Below are positions 45,704-57,193 of a stretch of 64,000 nucleotides of DNA, piece by piece. The position numbers were made by a program, and so were the translations under genes. The notes beneath the pieces are model-generated. The model saw only the letters and a list, made by a program, of their open reading frames with translations. It made no database searches and had not been told where the DNA came from. Within the stretch, counting starts at the first letter, position 1. Each line of letters begins with the position of its first letter. Origin of the DNA: Ferrimonas kyonanensis DSM 18153 (GTDB lineage: Bacteria > Pseudomonadota > Gammaproteobacteria > Enterobacterales > Shewanellaceae); contig NZ_AUDJ01000014.1 in assembly GCF_000425405.1 (NCBI RefSeq), forward strand, positions 124,001 through 188,000. Reading direction: 5' to 3'.

Positions 45704-46990
45704 TTAGCGGTCGCTGACTTCGCGGTAATCGCGCATCGGCGCACCGGTATAAAGCTGGCGAGGCCGGCCGATTTTGTGGCCGGGCTGACTCAGCATCTCC
45801 TGCCAATGGGCAATCCAGCCCACGGTGCGGGACAAGGCGAAAATCACCGTAAACATGGAGGTCGGAATGCCGATGGCCTTCATGATGATGCCGGAGTAGA
45901 AGTCGACATTGGGGTACAGCTTCTTCTCGACAAAGTACGGGTCTTCCAGAGCGATGCGCTCCAGCTCCATGGCCACGTCCAGCAATGGATCCTGAATGTT
46001 CAGCTCTTTCAGAACTTCGTGGCAGGTTTCCCGCATCACGGTGGCCCGAGGGTCGAAGTTCTTGTACACCCGATGACCAAAGCCCATCAGGCGGAACGGG
46101 TCGTTCTTATCTTTGGCCTTGTCGATGAATTCGGGAATGCGATCGACGCTGCCGATTTCGGCCAGCATCTCCAGACAGGCTTCGTTGGCGCCGCCGTGAG
46201 CCGGGCCCCACAGCGAGGCAACCCCGGCTGAGATGCAGGCGAACGGGTTAGCGCCGGAGGAGCCTGCCAGACGTACGGTGGAGGTGGAGGCGTTCTGCTC
46301 GTGATCCGCATGCAGAATAAAGATGCGGTCCATGGCACGTTCGATGACCGGGTTAACGTGGTACTCCTCGCAAGGCACAGAGAACATCATGTGCAGGAAG
46401 TTACCGGCGAAGGACAGATCATTGCGCGGGTAAACGAATGGCTGACCCAGGTTGTATTTGTAGGCCATCGCCGCCAGAGTTGGCATTTTGGAGATCAGGC
46501 GGTAGGCACAGATCTCGCGATGGGTGGGGTTATTCACGTCCAGTGAATCATGATAGAACGCGGACAGGGCACCCACTACGCCACACAGAATCGCCATTGG
46601 GTGGGCGTCGCGACGGAACCCCTTAAAGAAGGTAGAGATCTGTTCGTGAACCATGGTGTGGTTACGCACAGTGCTGGAAAACTTTTTCAGTTGCGCGGCA
46701 TTTGGCAGTTCGCCGTACAGCAACAGATAGCATACTTCGACATAACTGGAGCGGGTTGCCAATTGATCGATGGGGTAGCCGCGGTGCAGCAGTACGCCTT
46801 TCGCGCCGTCGATAAACGTGATCTCAGACTCGCAAGAGGCGGTCGCCATAAAGCCAGGGTCAAAGGTAAAGAATCCTTGCTTTCCCAAGCTGCTAATGTC
46901 GATCACATCGTGGCCAGCTGTGCCCGATTTAATCGGCAAATCGAAGGCTTCCTGACCCGGAACCTGCAGTGTGGCTTTAGATTCAGCCAT
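45704..46990 (-). CDS. gltA: Citrate synthase (type I, NADH-sensitive class)
   Basis: 428 residues, condenses acetyl-CoA and oxaloacetate. Catalytic residues lie in [32 protein letters not shown] and [15 protein letters not shown]. Length and N-terminal domain match the hexameric E. coli enzyme inhibited by NADH. AAGGAG precedes the ATG. Divergent from sdhC, the classical gltA-sdh arrangement. Confidence 0.96.
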   Translation of the reverse strand: MAESKATLQVPGQEAFDLPIKSGTAGHDVIDISSLGKQGFFTFDPGFMATASCESEITFIDGAKGVLLHRGYPIDQLATRSSYVEVCYLLLYGELPNAAQLKKFSSTVRNHTMVHEQISTFFKGFRRDAHPMAILCGVVGALSAFYHDSLDVNNPTHREICAYRLISKMPTLAAMAYKYNLGQPFVYPRNDLSFAGNFLHMMFSVPCEEYHVNPVIERAMDRIFILHADHEQNASTSTVRLAGSSGANPFACISAGVASLWGPAHGGANEACLEMLAEIGSVDRIPEFIDKAKDKNDPFRLMGFGHRVYKNFDPRATVMRETCHEVLKELNIQDPLLDVAMELERIALEDPYFVEKKLYPNVDFYSGIIMKAIGIPTSMFTVIFALSRTVGWIAHWQEMLSQPGHKIGRPRQLYTGAPMRDYREVSDR

Positions 46991-47040
46991 ACTTTGTTCT
47001 CCTTACTACATTATTGTTATCTATCCATAACGTTGCCCCC

Positions 47041-47070
47041 ATTTTACGAGACACGAATCACAAAAAGCAA
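47041..47070 (-). promoter_or_regulatory. Candidate gltA promoter
   Basis: Minus strand: TTGCTT (47070-47065), 18-nt spacer, TAAAAT (47046-47041). An inverted repeat GTTAT-N6-ATAAC (47016-47031) lies just downstream and could bind a regulator. Confidence 0.45.
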
Positions 47071-47183
47071 TTGTCTGGTCGGAGCTTTAGTCGAAAAAGC
47101 ACGACTTTTATTCATTTCGGGCTAACACCCACAATACAAATACTTGTGTGTGTAAAATCCCATAAATCGGCAAAATGTGATGT

Positions 47184-47212
47184 TTGTAATCAAAATCAGC
47201 GATATGTATACT
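47184..47212 (+). promoter_or_regulatory. Candidate sdhC promoter
   Basis: TTGTAA (47184-47189), 17-nt spacer, TATACT (47207-47212). It implies a leader of about 170 nt before sdhC, long enough for small-RNA control as in E. coli sdh. The rest of the 398-nt gap (46991-47388) shows no element I can assign. Confidence 0.6.
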
Positions 47213-47388
47213 GGGCCCGGGCCGCTGAAAAGAGGCAGTAGAGCGGTGAGGTCATGCGGGTTTTTCCGGCAAACACTCGGCTAAAATATTGCCTATTTTC
47301 TGTTCCAAAAGCCTACCTTGGAGTTGGGAATGAATCCCATACTCGGTGGATATAACAAAAAATGCTCAATGGAGCTGAGTGAGCAGCT

Positions 47389-47763
47389 GTGAATAAGCAA
47401 AGACCTGTGTATTTGGATTTGAGTCAAATCCAGTTTCCGGCCACGGCGATAGCATCAATCCTGCATCGCGTCAGTGGTGTAATTACCTTCGTTGCCCTTG
47501 CCATTCTGTTGTGGCTTCTGTCGACCTCATTGAGCGGCGCTCAGGGGTTCGCCGAAGTCCAGTCCTACTTCCAGATGTTGCCCGTTAAAGTGATCCTGTG
47601 GGGCATTTTGACGGCGTTGGCATACCACGTCATTGGTGGCATTCGTCATCTGTTCCAGGACCTGGGACATTTTGAAGAGATGGGATCAGGCAATGCCTCG
47701 GCGAAAGCCAGCTTTGCTCTTACCCTGGTCGTCGCTGTTTTGGCAGGAGCCTGGTTATGGTAA
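47389..47763 (+). CDS. sdhC: Succinate dehydrogenase cytochrome b556 subunit SdhC
   Basis: 124 residues, three membrane helices, heme b and ubiquinone site with SdhD. RPVYLDLSQIQFPATAIASI and ILHRVSGV are the family start, and the heme ligand His is in AYHVIGGIRHLFQD. The start is GTG; no other start gives the conserved N-terminus. Overlaps sdhD by 7 nt. Confidence 0.94.
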   Translation: MNKQRPVYLDLSQIQFPATAIASILHRVSGVITFVALAILLWLLSTSLSGAQGFAEVQSYFQMLPVKVILWGILTALAYHVIGGIRHLFQDLGHFEEMGSGNASAKASFALTLVVAVLAGAWLW

Positions 47764-48104
47764 AGAACGCCGCAACGTTCGGACGCAGTGGCGTTCAGGA
47801 CTTCGTATTGATCCGCGCCAGCGCCCTGGTAATGCTGGCCTACCTCCTTTTTCTCGTGGGATATCTGGTGACCACCCCGGAACTGACTTTTGCCGCCTGG
47901 CAGGGGCTGTTCGCTTCGGTGGCGATGAAAGTGTTCACCCTTTTGGCGTTATTCAGCGTACTAATCCATGGCTGGATTGGCATGTGGCAGGTAGTCACTG
48001 ACTACATCAAGCCCGCCAAATTGAGAGCCTTTCTGCTGTTCGTTATCAACGTAGTGCTGTTGGCGTATCTGGCTACCGGCGTTGTTGTACTGTGGGGTGT
48101 GTAA
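47757..48104 (+). CDS. sdhD: Succinate dehydrogenase membrane anchor SdhD
   Basis: 115 residues, three membrane helices. GRSGVQDFVLIRASALVMLA at the N-terminus and the heme-side LIHGWIGMWQVVTDYIKP (quinone-site Tyr/Asp) match SdhD. Overlaps sdhC and abuts sdhA with no gap. Confidence 0.94.
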   Translation: MVKNAATFGRSGVQDFVLIRASALVMLAYLLFLVGYLVTTPELTFAAWQGLFASVAMKVFTLLALFSVLIHGWIGMWQVVTDYIKPAKLRAFLLFVINVVLLAYLATGVVVLWGV

Positions 48105-49859
48105 GTGAGTATTCCAGTTCGCGAGTTTGATGCAATTGTCATTGGTGCCGGCGGCGCAGGTATGCGTGCCGCACTGCAGATTTCCCAGGAAGGCAAGTCT
48201 TGTGCCTTGCTGTCTAAAGTCTTTCCAACCCGGTCGCACACGGTATCGGCACAGGGTGGCATTACGGTTGCCCTGGGCAACGCCCATGAAGACAACTGGG
48301 AATGGCACATGTACGACACCGTTAAAGGTTCCGATTACATCGGCGACCAGGACGCCATCGAATACATGTGCAAAACCGGCCCGGAAGCCATCACCGAGAT
48401 GGAAAACATGGGCCTGCCGTTCAGCCGCTTCGACAACGGTCGCGTCTATCAGCGCCCGTTCGGCGGCCAGTCTAAGAACTTCGGTGGTGAGCAGGCAGCC
48501 AGAACCGCCGCCGCCGCAGACCGTACCGGCCATGCCCTGCTGCACTGTTTGTATCAGCAGAACGTTAAGAACAAAACCGAGGTGTACTCAGAGTGGTATG
48601 CCCTGGATCTGGTCAAGAACGAAGACGGTGCCGTCGTAGGCTGCACCGCCATCGAGATCGAAACCGGCGACATTGTCTATTTCAAAGCCAAGGCCACGGT
48701 GCTGGCCACCGGCGGCGCCGGCCGCATCTATGCGTCCACCACCAATGCCCACATCAACACCGGTGACGGCGTTGGCATGGCCCTGCGTGCCGGTGTGCCG
48801 GTGCAGGACATGGAGATGTGGCAGTTCCACCCTACCGGCATCGCCGGTGCCGGGGTGCTGGTGACCGAAGGGTGTCGGGGCGAAGGCGGCTACCTGCTGA
48901 ACAAAGACGGTGAGCGCTTCATGGAGCGTTATGCGCCCAACGCCAAAGACCTGGCGGGTCGCGACGTGGTGGCTCGTTCCATCATGACCGAAATTCGAGA
49001 AGGTCGTGGCTGCGATGGCCCGTGGGGACCACACGCCAAGCTGAAGCTGGATCACCTCGGCGAGGAGGTACTGGAGTCTCGCCTGCCAGGCATTTGTGAA
49101 CTGTCCCGTACCTTTGCCCACGTCGATCCGGTCAAGGAACCGATTCCGGTAATTCCAACCTGCCATTACATGATGGGTGGTGTGCCGACCAATGTGAACG
49201 GCCAGGTGATCGGCATCAACGAAGAGCCGGTGCAAGGGTTGCTGGCGGTGGGTGAAATCGCCTGTGTATCGGTGCATGGCGCCAACCGTCTTGGCGGCAA
49301 CTCGCTGTTGGACTTGGTGGTGTTTGGCCGGGCAGCCGGTAAGCACCTGGGGGAGACCCTGTCTGCCCAGCAGGTTCATAAAGAAGCCACCGAAGCGGAC
49401 ATCGAGGCCTCTCTGGCTCGCTTGAATCGCTGGGAAGGCAACGAGCATGGCGAAGACCCGACTCAGATTCGCAAAGATCTGCAGCAGTGCATGCAGCTGA
49501 ACTTCTCGGTGTTCCGCCAGGGTGACTCCATGGCCGAAGGCCTCAAGGAGCTGAAAGCCATCAAGGCCCGCCTGGACAACGCCAAGCTCGATGATCGCTC
49601 CAAGGCGTTCAACACCAACCGCATCGAGTGCCTGGAGCTGGACAACCTGATGGAGACGGCGCTGGCAACCGCCGAGGCGGCCAATTTCCGTACCGAGAGC
49701 CGCGGTGCTCATTCCCGTGAAGACTATCTGGAGCGGGACGATGCCAACTGGCTGTGCCACAGCATCTACAACCCGGTCAACGGCGAGATGTCCAAGCGTG
49801 ATGTCAACATGACTCCCAAACTGCGGGACGCCTTCCCGCCGAAAAAGCGTACCTATTAA
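48105..49859 (+). CDS. sdhA: Succinate dehydrogenase flavoprotein SdhA
   Basis: 584 residues (E. coli 588). It oxidises succinate to fumarate with covalently bound FAD. The FAD Rossmann segment is [16 protein letters not shown]; the FAD-linking His is in [13 protein letters not shown]; active-site HPTGI, REGRG and the C-terminal [10 protein letters not shown] segment are present. GTG start directly after the sdhD stop. Confidence 0.96.
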   Translation: MSIPVREFDAIVIGAGGAGMRAALQISQEGKSCALLSKVFPTRSHTVSAQGGITVALGNAHEDNWEWHMYDTVKGSDYIGDQDAIEYMCKTGPEAITEMENMGLPFSRFDNGRVYQRPFGGQSKNFGGEQAARTAAAADRTGHALLHCLYQQNVKNKTEVYSEWYALDLVKNEDGAVVGCTAIEIETGDIVYFKAKATVLATGGAGRIYASTTNAHINTGDGVGMALRAGVPVQDMEMWQFHPTGIAGAGVLVTEGCRGEGGYLLNKDGERFMERYAPNAKDLAGRDVVARSIMTEIREGRGCDGPWGPHAKLKLDHLGEEVLESRLPGICELSRTFAHVDPVKEPIPVIPTCHYMMGGVPTNVNGQVIGINEEPVQGLLAVGEIACVSVHGANRLGGNSLLDLVVFGRAAGKHLGETLSAQQVHKEATEADIEASLARLNRWEGNEHGEDPTQIRKDLQQCMQLNFSVFRQGDSMAEGLKELKAIKARLDNAKLDDRSKAFNTNRIECLELDNLMETALATAEAANFRTESRGAHSREDYLERDDANWLCHSIYNPVNGEMSKRDVNMTPKLRDAFPPKKRTY

Positions 49860-49872
49860 GGAGGGGCAGAGA

Positions 49873-50580
49873 ATGAACTTTGAAGTTTCTGTCTACCGTT
49901 ACAACCCGGAGACCGACGCCAAGCCGCGGATGCAGGACTACACCATGAACCTGCCCGAAGGCTCGGATGTGATGGTGCTGGATATTCTGCTGATGCTCAA
50001 AGAGCAGGATCCGGCGCTGGCATTCCGGCGCTCCTGCCGAGAAGGCGTCTGTGGCTCGGACGGTCTCAACATGAACGGCAAGAACGGCCTGGCCTGCATC
50101 ACGCCAATTTCTGCCTTTAAAGGCAAGAAATTGACCATTCGTCCGCTGCCCGGCATGCCGGTGGTGCGGGATCTGGTGGTGGACCTGAGTCAGTTCTACA
50201 AGCAGTACGAGAAAGTGAAGCCGTATCTCATCAACGAGCAGGGTGCGGCAGGCAGTGAAAACCTGCAGTCGCCGGAGGAGCGGGCCAAGCTTGATGGCCT
50301 GTACGAGTGCATTCTGTGCGCCTGTTGCTCCACCTCCTGTCCGTCGTTCTGGTGGAACCCGGATAAGTTTGTCGGTCCGGCCGGTCTGCTGCATGCCTAC
50401 CGCTTCCTGGTAGACAGTCGCGATACTGCTACCGAAGAGCGGCTGGGTGATCTGGATGATGCGTTCAGTGTGTTCCGTTGTCATGGCATTATGAACTGCG
50501 TGAACGTGTGCCCTAAGGGATTGAATCCCACCAAGGCCATCGGTCACATCAAGTCCATGCTGCTGCAACGGGCCGTGTAG
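49873..50580 (+). CDS. sdhB: Succinate dehydrogenase iron-sulfur subunit SdhB
   Basis: 235 residues. [2Fe-2S] ligands lie in SCREGVCGSDGLNMNG...C; [4Fe-4S] in CILCACCSTSCPSFWW; [3Fe-4S] in CHGIMNCVNVCPKGLNP. It carries electrons from SdhA to quinone. GGAGGGG ribosome site before the ATG, 13 nt after sdhA. Confidence 0.96.
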   Translation: MNFEVSVYRYNPETDAKPRMQDYTMNLPEGSDVMVLDILLMLKEQDPALAFRRSCREGVCGSDGLNMNGKNGLACITPISAFKGKKLTIRPLPGMPVVRDLVVDLSQFYKQYEKVKPYLINEQGAAGSENLQSPEERAKLDGLYECILCACCSTSCPSFWWNPDKFVGPAGLLHAYRFLVDSRDTATEERLGDLDDAFSVFRCHGIMNCVNVCPKGLNPTKAIGHIKSMLLQRAV

Positions 50581-50618
50581 CGATATGCAACGAGTTGGTT
50601 ATCGTTGTATTTGAATTT

Positions 50619-50656
50619 AAGGTCACCTCTTCGGCTGCGAAGAGTGTGACCTTTTT
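50619..50656 (+). terminator. Terminator-like hairpin between sdhB and sucA
   Basis: AAGGTCACCTCTTCG-GCTG-CGAAGAGTGTGACCTT with one bulged T, followed by T residues. It can reduce read-through from sdhCDAB into sucABCD. Confidence 0.75.
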
Positions 50657-50774
50657 GTATAGTGCCCCTGACACCGCCCGCCATAATTACGACTAAAGGG
50701 CAGTGGAAAACACAACAATAATGCCGTAGAAAGGCAACAGGTATAGCCAGGCTTGGTTTTATAAAGGAATACAG

Positions 50775-53585
50775 ATGCAACAAGGCTCACTGCAGGATTG
50801 GCTGGATAGCTCCCATCTAGCCGGTGCCAACGCAAGTTATATCGAAGAGCTGTATGAAGCCTATCTGGATGATCCGGATGGCATCAGCGTACAGTGGCGA
50901 GACATCTTCGACCACCTGCCTAAAAATGGAACGGCCCAGGAAGCGAATCATCGTCGCATTCAGGACTACTTCCGTCAGGTGGCCATGGAGCAAACCAGTT
51001 CAGTGAAAACCGCGGTCGATCCTGAGATCACCGCCAAGCAGGTAAAAGTCCTGCAGCTGATCAACGCCTACCGGTTCCGGGGCCACCAGGCCGCCAACCT
51101 TGACCCGCTTGGGTTGTGGAAACGGGAACCGGTCGTGGAATTGACCCCAGAGTTTCACGGCCTCACCGACAATGACATGGAGCGGGAATTCAACATCGGC
51201 TCGTTCGTGTCCAGCAGCGATACCCTAAAGCTGGCTGACCTGTTGTCGACACTGAAATCCACCTACTGCGGCTCCATTGGTGCCGAGTACATGCACATTA
51301 CCGACACCGACGAGAAGCGCTGGATTCAGCAGCGCCTGGAACCGGTGGCGGGCAAAGCCAGCTTTGACGCTGAGCATAAGAAGCGGATTCTGTCCGGTCT
51401 GAATGCCGCCGAAGGGATGGAAAAATACCTGGGTGCCAAGTTCCCCGGTGCCAAGCGTTTCTCGTTGGAAGGCGGCGATGCCCTGATTCCGATGATGCGC
51501 GAACTGATCTATCGCGCCGGCGACCACGGCACCAAAGAGGTGGTGGTGGGCATGGCGCACCGGGGCCGCCTCAACGTGCTGGTCAATGTGCTGGGCAAAA
51601 AGCCCGCCGATCTGTTTGACGAGTTTGCCGGTAAGCACGATGAAACCCTGGGCAGTGGTGACGTTAAATACCACCAGGGCTTCTCTTCCGACTTTGCGAC
51701 TCCGTCGGGCAACGTCCACCTGGCGCTGGCGTTTAACCCGTCGCACCTGGAGATCGTGAATCCGGTGGTGATGGGGTCGGTGCGGGCCCGCATGGATCGC
51801 CTCGGTTGTGAAAACGGCCAGAAGGTGATGCCGGTAACCATCCACGGCGACTCTGCCATTGCCGGTCAGGGGGTGGTGCAGGAAACCTTCAACATGTCCA
51901 AGACCCGTGGCTTTAGTGTTGGCGGCAGCGTGCGGGTGGTGGTCAACAACCAGGTCGGGTTTACCACTTCCAACCAGGAAGATACCCGCTCCACCGAATA
52001 CTGCACCGACATCGCCAAGATGGTCCAGGCACCGATTTTCCACGTCAATGCCGACGATCCGGAAGCGGTGGCTTTTGTGGCGCAACTGGCGGTGGATTAC
52101 CGTTATGAATTTGGCCGCGATGTGGTGATTGATTTGATCTGTTACCGCCGCCATGGTCACAACGAAGCGGACGAGCCCAACGCCACTCAACCGCTGATGT
52201 ACCAAAAGATTAAGAAGCACCCGACACCACGTAAGATCTACGCCGATCGTCTGGTGGAGCAAAGCGTGATGGTTGATTCCGAGGTCACCGAGATGGTGAA
52301 CGGTTACCGGGATCTGCTGGACCAGGGCGAGTGTGTGGTGCCGGAATGGCGCACCATGACCCAGCACTCTGTGGATTGGACCCCGTACCTGGGCCATGAC
52401 TGGGATTGTGACTATCAGTCCAAAGTTCCTACGGCCAAGCTGCAGCAGTTGGGCGAAGCGATCTGCGACATTCCCGCCAGCCACAAACTGCAGTCCCGGG
52501 TTGCCAAGATCTACAAAGATCGGGAACTGATGGCTGCCGGCGAGAAACCGCTGGACTGGGGCATGGCCGAAACCTTGGCTTACGCCACGCTGCTGGATAA
52601 CGGCACCCGCATCCGCATTACCGGTCAGGACTCCGGCCGGGGCACCTTCTTCCATCGCCACGCCGTGCTGCACAACCAGAACGACGCGACGGCCTATATG
52701 CCACTGCGCCACCTGAGTGACACGCAGGCACCGATCGAGATCTACGACTCGGTGTTGTCGGAAGAAGCGGTGTTGGCGTTTGAATACGGTTACACCACCG
52801 CCGAGCCCGCGACCCTGACGCTGTGGGAAGCCCAGTTTGGTGACTTTGCCAACGGTGCCCAGGTGGTGATTGACCAGTTCCTCAGCTCAGGTGAGCAGAA
52901 GTGGGGCCGTTTGTGTGGCCTGACCATGCTGTTGCCCCATGGCTACGAAGGCCAGGGACCGGAGCACTCTTCAGCACGCCTGGAGCGCTTCCTGCAACTG
53001 TGCGCCGACCACAACATGCAGGTGTGTGTACCGTCCACGCCGGCTCAGGTGTATCACATGATTCGCCGTCAGGAGGTGCGCCCGATGCGGCGGCCGTTGG
53101 TGGTGATGTCGCCGAAATCCCTGCTTCGTCACCCGCTGGCGGTAAGCAGCCTGGAGGAGTTGGCCAATGGCACCTTCCAGAACGTGATTGGTGAGATGGA
53201 TGAGCTGGAACCGAGTCAGGTGAACCGGGTGGTGTTCTGCTCCGGTAAGGTCTACTACGACCTGCTGGACAAGCGTCGCCGTAACGAAATCACCGACGTT
53301 GCCCTGATTCGGGTCGAGCAGTTGTACCCCTTCCCCCATGACGAGATGGCTAAGATTCTCGACCAGTACCAGCACGTGACCGACTTTGTCTGGTGTCAGG
53401 AAGAGCCGCAAAACCAAGGGGCCTGGTACTCCAGTCAGCACCATTTCTGGCAGGCGATCCCTTCCGGGGCCAACCTGACCTACGCCGGCCGCGAGGCCTC
53501 GGCAGCTCCGGCGGTGGGGTATCCTTCCGTTCATAACAAACAACAACAGGCGCTGGTGAATGCCGCCCTGAATATTAAAGAATAA
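50775..53585 (+). CDS. sucA: 2-oxoglutarate dehydrogenase E1 component
   Basis: 936 residues (E. coli 933), thiamine diphosphate enzyme decarboxylating 2-oxoglutarate. Conserved segments include [31 protein letters not shown], the ThDP site around VNNQVGFTT and [11 protein letters not shown], and [10 protein letters not shown]. The N-terminal E2/E3-binding tail [20 protein letters not shown] is present. AAAGGAAT precedes the ATG. Confidence 0.96.
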   Translation: MQQGSLQDWLDSSHLAGANASYIEELYEAYLDDPDGISVQWRDIFDHLPKNGTAQEANHRRIQDYFRQVAMEQTSSVKTAVDPEITAKQVKVLQLINAYRFRGHQAANLDPLGLWKREPVVELTPEFHGLTDNDMEREFNIGSFVSSSDTLKLADLLSTLKSTYCGSIGAEYMHITDTDEKRWIQQRLEPVAGKASFDAEHKKRILSGLNAAEGMEKYLGAKFPGAKRFSLEGGDALIPMMRELIYRAGDHGTKEVVVGMAHRGRLNVLVNVLGKKPADLFDEFAGKHDETLGSGDVKYHQGFSSDFATPSGNVHLALAFNPSHLEIVNPVVMGSVRARMDRLGCENGQKVMPVTIHGDSAIAGQGVVQETFNMSKTRGFSVGGSVRVVVNNQVGFTTSNQEDTRSTEYCTDIAKMVQAPIFHVNADDPEAVAFVAQLAVDYRYEFGRDVVIDLICYRRHGHNEADEPNATQPLMYQKIKKHPTPRKIYADRLVEQSVMVDSEVTEMVNGYRDLLDQGECVVPEWRTMTQHSVDWTPYLGHDWDCDYQSKVPTAKLQQLGEAICDIPASHKLQSRVAKIYKDRELMAAGEKPLDWGMAETLAYATLLDNGTRIRITGQDSGRGTFFHRHAVLHNQNDATAYMPLRHLSDTQAPIEIYDSVLSEEAVLAFEYGYTTAEPATLTLWEAQFGDFANGAQVVIDQFLSSGEQKWGRLCGLTMLLPHGYEGQGPEHSSARLERFLQLCADHNMQVCVPSTPAQVYHMIRRQEVRPMRRPLVVMSPKSLLRHPLAVSSLEELANGTFQNVIGEMDELEPSQVNRVVFCSGKVYYDLLDKRRRNEITDVALIRVEQLYPFPHDEMAKILDQYQHVTDFVWCQEEPQNQGAWYSSQHHFWQAIPSGANLTYAGREASAAPAVGYPSVHNKQQQALVNAALNIKE

Positions 53586-53605
53586 TTGCACAAGGAAAGG
53601 TTCAG

Positions 53606-54811
53606 ATGAGCATCGAAATTAAGGTTCCCGTACTGCCAGAGTCAGTCGCCGATGCCTCCATCGCCACATGGCACGTTCAGCCAGGCGACAGCGTTAGCCG
53701 CGATCAGGTACTGGTCGACATTGAAACCGACAAAGTGGTGTTGGAAGTTCCGGCACCGGAAGACGGCGTCATCAGCGAAATTAAGCATGAAGAGGGCGAT
53801 ACCGTGCTCGGCGAGCAAGTCATTGCCCTGTTCAAGGCCGGTGCCGCTCCGGGTGCCGAGGTCAGCAAGCAGGAAGCCGAGGCCAAGGCCGATGCCCCTG
53901 CCGACGTGGCTGCAGAAGCCGGCGAGGGCAACGACGCCCTGAGTCCTTCGGTTCGTCGATTGATTGCCGAGCACAACCTGGACGCGGCGGCCATCACCGG
54001 CACCGGTGTCGGTGGCCGCATCAGCAAGGAAGACGTGGAAGCCTTCCTGAAGAGCAAGCCCGCGGCGGCGCCAGTGGTCCAGGCCGAAGCACCGGCGGTC
54101 GAGCTGTCGGGTCGCACCGACAAGCGGGTGCCGATGACCCGTCTGCGAAAGCGCATCGCCGAGCGACTGCTGGAGGCGAAGAACTCCACCGCCATGCTGA
54201 CCACCTTCAATGAGGTCAACATGCAGCCGATCATGGTGCTGCGCAAGCAGTATCAGGACATCTTTGAAAAACGCCACGGCATTCGTCTGGGCTTTATGTC
54301 TTTCTACGTCAAAGCCGTGGTCGAGGCGCTGAAGCGTTATCCTCAGGTCAACGCGTCGCTGGATGGCGATGACATGGTGTATCACAACTACTTCGACATC
54401 AGCATCGCCGTGTCCACCCCCCGAGGCTTGGTGACGCCGGTACTGCGCGATGCCGACAAGCTGTCGGTGGCGGAGATCGAGAAGGGGATTAAAGAGCTGG
54501 CGATCAAAGGTCGAGACGGCAAGCTGACCGTGGAAGAGCTGACCGGCGGTAATTTCACCATTACCAACGGCGGCGTGTTCGGCAGCCTGATGTCCACCCC
54601 AATCATCAACCCACCTCAAAGTGCGATCCTGGGCATGCATGCCATCAAGGATCGGCCGATGGCGGTGGACGGTAAGGTCGAAATTCTGCCGATGATGTAC
54701 CTGGCCCTGTCCTATGATCACCGGGTGATCGACGGCAAGGAGTCGGTCGGCTTCCTGGTTACCATTAAAGAGTTGTTGGAAGATCCTACGCGTCTGCTGT
54801 TGGACATCTAA
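53606..54811 (+). CDS. sucB: Dihydrolipoamide succinyltransferase (E2)
   Basis: 401 residues. Lipoyl domain with lipoyl Lys in [13 protein letters not shown], an Ala/Glu-rich linker, E1/E3-binding domain ([20 protein letters not shown]), and a catalytic acyltransferase domain with the active-site His in [12 protein letters not shown]. One lipoyl domain only, as in E. coli SucB. AAGGAAAGG ribosome site. Confidence 0.96.
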   Translation: MSIEIKVPVLPESVADASIATWHVQPGDSVSRDQVLVDIETDKVVLEVPAPEDGVISEIKHEEGDTVLGEQVIALFKAGAAPGAEVSKQEAEAKADAPADVAAEAGEGNDALSPSVRRLIAEHNLDAAAITGTGVGGRISKEDVEAFLKSKPAAAPVVQAEAPAVELSGRTDKRVPMTRLRKRIAERLLEAKNSTAMLTTFNEVNMQPIMVLRKQYQDIFEKRHGIRLGFMSFYVKAVVEALKRYPQVNASLDGDDMVYHNYFDISIAVSTPRGLVTPVLRDADKLSVAEIEKGIKELAIKGRDGKLTVEELTGGNFTITNGGVFGSLMSTPIINPPQSAILGMHAIKDRPMAVDGKVEILPMMYLALSYDHRVIDGKESVGFLVTIKELLEDPTRLLLDI

Positions 54812-54822
54812 CCAAAAAAAGC

Positions 54823-54847
54823 GGTCGCCCTCGACACAGGGGCGACC
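54823..54847 (+). other. Intercistronic hairpin sucB / sucC
   Basis: GGTCGCCC-TCGACACA-GGGGCGACC hairpin in the 94-nt gap, with no T-run after it. Probably an mRNA stability or processing structure rather than a terminator. Confidence 0.5.
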
Positions 54848-54905
54848 ACCCCATGCCCGGTCGGAGTTTAGGCCGGAATAACAAGACGTTATATGGATAG
54901 AACAT

Positions 54906-56072
54906 ATGAATCTGCATGAGTATCAAGCTAAGCAGCTGTTCGCTGAATACGGGCTGCCAGTTTCAGAGGGTTACGCCTGCTCCACCGCTCAGGAAGCGGC
55001 CGAAGCGGCGGATAAGATCGGCGGCGACAAGTGGGTCGTCAAGTGTCAGGTGCACGCCGGTGGCCGGGGCAAGGCCGGTGGCGTAAAGCTGGCCTCCAGC
55101 AAAGATGAGATCCGCGAGTTTGCACAGAACTGGCTGGGTAAGAACCTGGTGACCTACCAGACTGACGCCAATGGTCAGCCGGTCACCAAAATTCTGGTGG
55201 AGTCCTGCACCGACATCGATCAGGAGCTGTACCTGGGTGCCGTGGTGGATCGTGGCAGTCAACGCATCGTATTTATGGCCTCCACCGAGGGTGGCGTCGA
55301 GATTGAAAAGGTCGCGGAAGAGACGCCGGAGCTGATTCATAAAGCCGCCATCGATCCTCTGGTAGGGCCGCAAGCCTACCAGGGCCGTGAACTGGCGTTC
55401 AAGCTGGGCCTCAAGGGTGACCAGATCAAGCAGTTCACTAAAATCTTTATGGGTCTGGGTCAGATGTTCATCGATCTGGATTTTGCCCTGCTGGAGATCA
55501 ACCCGCTGGTGATCACCGATCAAGGCAACCTGCACTGCCTGGATGGCAAGATCAACATCGACTCCAATGCGCTGTACCGTCAGTCCTCCATCCGCGAACT
55601 GCACGACCCGTCTCAGGAAGACGCTCGTGAAGCCCATGCGGCGCAGTGGGAGCTGAACTACGTGGCACTGGATGGCAACATCGGTTGCATGGTCAACGGT
55701 GCCGGCCTGGCCATGGGCACCATGGACATCGTCAACCTGCATGGCGGTCAGCCTGCCAACTTCCTGGATGTGGGCGGTGGTGCCACCAAGGAGCGGGTGA
55801 CCGAAGCCTTTAAGATCATCCTGTCCGACGACAACGTCAAAGCGGTATTGGTCAACATCTTTGGCGGCATCGTTCGCTGCGACCTGATTGCCGACGGCGT
55901 GATTGGTGCCGTGGAAGAGGTTGGCGTCGCCGTCCCCGTGGTGGTGCGTCTGGAAGGAAATAATGCCGAGCTGGGCCAGAAGCGTCTGGCTGAGTCGGGT
56001 CTGAACATCATCGCTGCCACCAGTCTGACCGACGCCGCGCAGCAAGTAGTAAAAGCCGCGGAGGGTCAGTAA
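54906..56072 (+). CDS. sucC: Succinyl-CoA synthetase beta subunit
   Basis: 388 residues, same as E. coli. ATP-grasp nucleotide domain from [20 protein letters not shown], with the Mg/phosphate segment [13 protein letters not shown] and a C-terminal CoA-ligase-type domain with the power-helix [11 protein letters not shown]. The stop shares a base with the sucD start region (TAATG). Confidence 0.96.
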   Translation: MNLHEYQAKQLFAEYGLPVSEGYACSTAQEAAEAADKIGGDKWVVKCQVHAGGRGKAGGVKLASSKDEIREFAQNWLGKNLVTYQTDANGQPVTKILVESCTDIDQELYLGAVVDRGSQRIVFMASTEGGVEIEKVAEETPELIHKAAIDPLVGPQAYQGRELAFKLGLKGDQIKQFTKIFMGLGQMFIDLDFALLEINPLVITDQGNLHCLDGKINIDSNALYRQSSIRELHDPSQEDAREAHAAQWELNYVALDGNIGCMVNGAGLAMGTMDIVNLHGGQPANFLDVGGGATKERVTEAFKIILSDDNVKAVLVNIFGGIVRCDLIADGVIGAVEEVGVAVPVVVRLEGNNAELGQKRLAESGLNIIAATSLTDAAQQVVKAAEGQ

Positions 56073-56944
56073 TGAGCGTTCTAATCAATAAAGACACCAA
56101 GGTCATCTGTCAGGGCTTCACTGGCGGTCAGGGCACCTTCCACTCCGAGCAGGCCATTGCCTATGGCACTCAGATGGTGGGTGGCGTGTCCCCCGGTAAG
56201 GGCGGCACCGAGCACCTGGGCTTGCCGGTATTCAATACCGTTCGTGAAGCGGTGGCGGCCACCGGCGCAACCGCAACCGTCATCTACGTACCGGCGCCGT
56301 TCTGTAAAGACGCCATCCTGGAAGCCATCGATGCCGGCATTGAGCTGATCGTGACCATCACCGAAGGGATCCCGACCCTGGACATGCTGGACGTGAAGGT
56401 GAAGCTGGATCAAGCCGGTGTGCGGATGATTGGCCCCAACTGCCCCGGTGTGATCACTCCGGGGGAGTGCAAAATCGGCATCATGCCTGGCCACATTCAC
56501 CAGCCTGGCAAGGTGGGCATCGTGTCCCGCTCCGGTACCCTGACCTACGAAGCGGTCAAGCAGACCACCGACGAAGGCTTCGGCCAGTCCACCTGTGTCG
56601 GCATTGGCGGTGACCCGATTCCGGGTTCCAACTTCATCGATGTACTGAAGATGTTCCAGGACGACCCGGCGACCGAGGCCATCGTGATGATCGGTGAAAT
56701 CGGTGGTACCGCCGAAGAGGAAGCGGCGGCGTTCATCAAGGCCAACGTTACCAAGCCTGTGGTCTCTTACATCGCCGGTGTTACTGCCCCAGCGGGTAAG
56801 CGCATGGGCCACGCCGGTGCCATCATCGCCGGTGGTAAAGGGACCGCCGATGAGAAGTTCGCCGCCCTGGAAGACGCCGGCGTCAAGACGGTACGCTCCC
56901 TGGCGGAGATCGGCAGCGCGCTGCGCGAGATCACCGGTTGGTAA
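56072..56944 (+). CDS. sucD: Succinyl-CoA synthetase alpha subunit
   Basis: 290 residues. CoA-binding Rossmann domain ([19 protein letters not shown]), [11 protein letters not shown], and the phosphorylated His in [11 protein letters not shown]. It completes substrate-level phosphorylation of the TCA cycle. Last gene of the suc operon; about 190 nt of structured 3' UTR precede the terminator. Confidence 0.96.
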   Translation: MSVLINKDTKVICQGFTGGQGTFHSEQAIAYGTQMVGGVSPGKGGTEHLGLPVFNTVREAVAATGATATVIYVPAPFCKDAILEAIDAGIELIVTITEGIPTLDMLDVKVKLDQAGVRMIGPNCPGVITPGECKIGIMPGHIHQPGKVGIVSRSGTLTYEAVKQTTDEGFGQSTCVGIGGDPIPGSNFIDVLKMFQDDPATEAIVMIGEIGGTAEEEAAAFIKANVTKPVVSYIAGVTAPAGKRMGHAGAIIAGGKGTADEKFAALEDAGVKTVRSLAEIGSALREITGW

Positions 56945-57159
56945 GGCCAGTTTCACTAGCCAGACGTTCAAGCTACTGCGAAGGAGAAACTGTTCCAATT
57001 AAGGTGTAAGACGCCGCTGCTGGTGGCGCTTACCGTCAGTTGGGACAATTTCATCCGGCAGTCGTGAACCGAGAGTGAGTGACATTGGTTTCCGCTGTCC
57101 CGAGTCAGTGCTCACTCACTGGCTGACAGCAAAACGGGCCCCTCGGGGCCCGTTTTTTT
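56945..57159 (+). ncRNA. Structured 3' UTR of the sdh-suc operon, possible SdhX-like RNA
   Basis: After sucD there is no gene for 215 nt. A stem GTAAGACGCC...GGCGCTTAC (about 57006-57043), a second stem AGTGAGTGA...TCACTCACT (57074-57120) and a strong terminator follow one another. In enterobacteria the 3' end of the sucD transcript is the small RNA SdhX/RybD. Sequence homology to SdhX was not established. Confidence 0.35.
57131..57159. terminator. Terminator after sucD
   Basis: AAAACGGGCCCC-TC-GGGGCCCGTTTTTTT; it can serve the convergent gene too. Confidence 0.92.
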
Positions 57160-57193
57160 ATGGGTAAAGATCTGGGCTTTGCCGGCAGGGCAG

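Noticed and set aside
51225-52712. 495-codon minus-strand open frame opposite sucA
   Set aside because: It is a high-G+C shadow of a clear sucA gene, His-rich, with no start signals.
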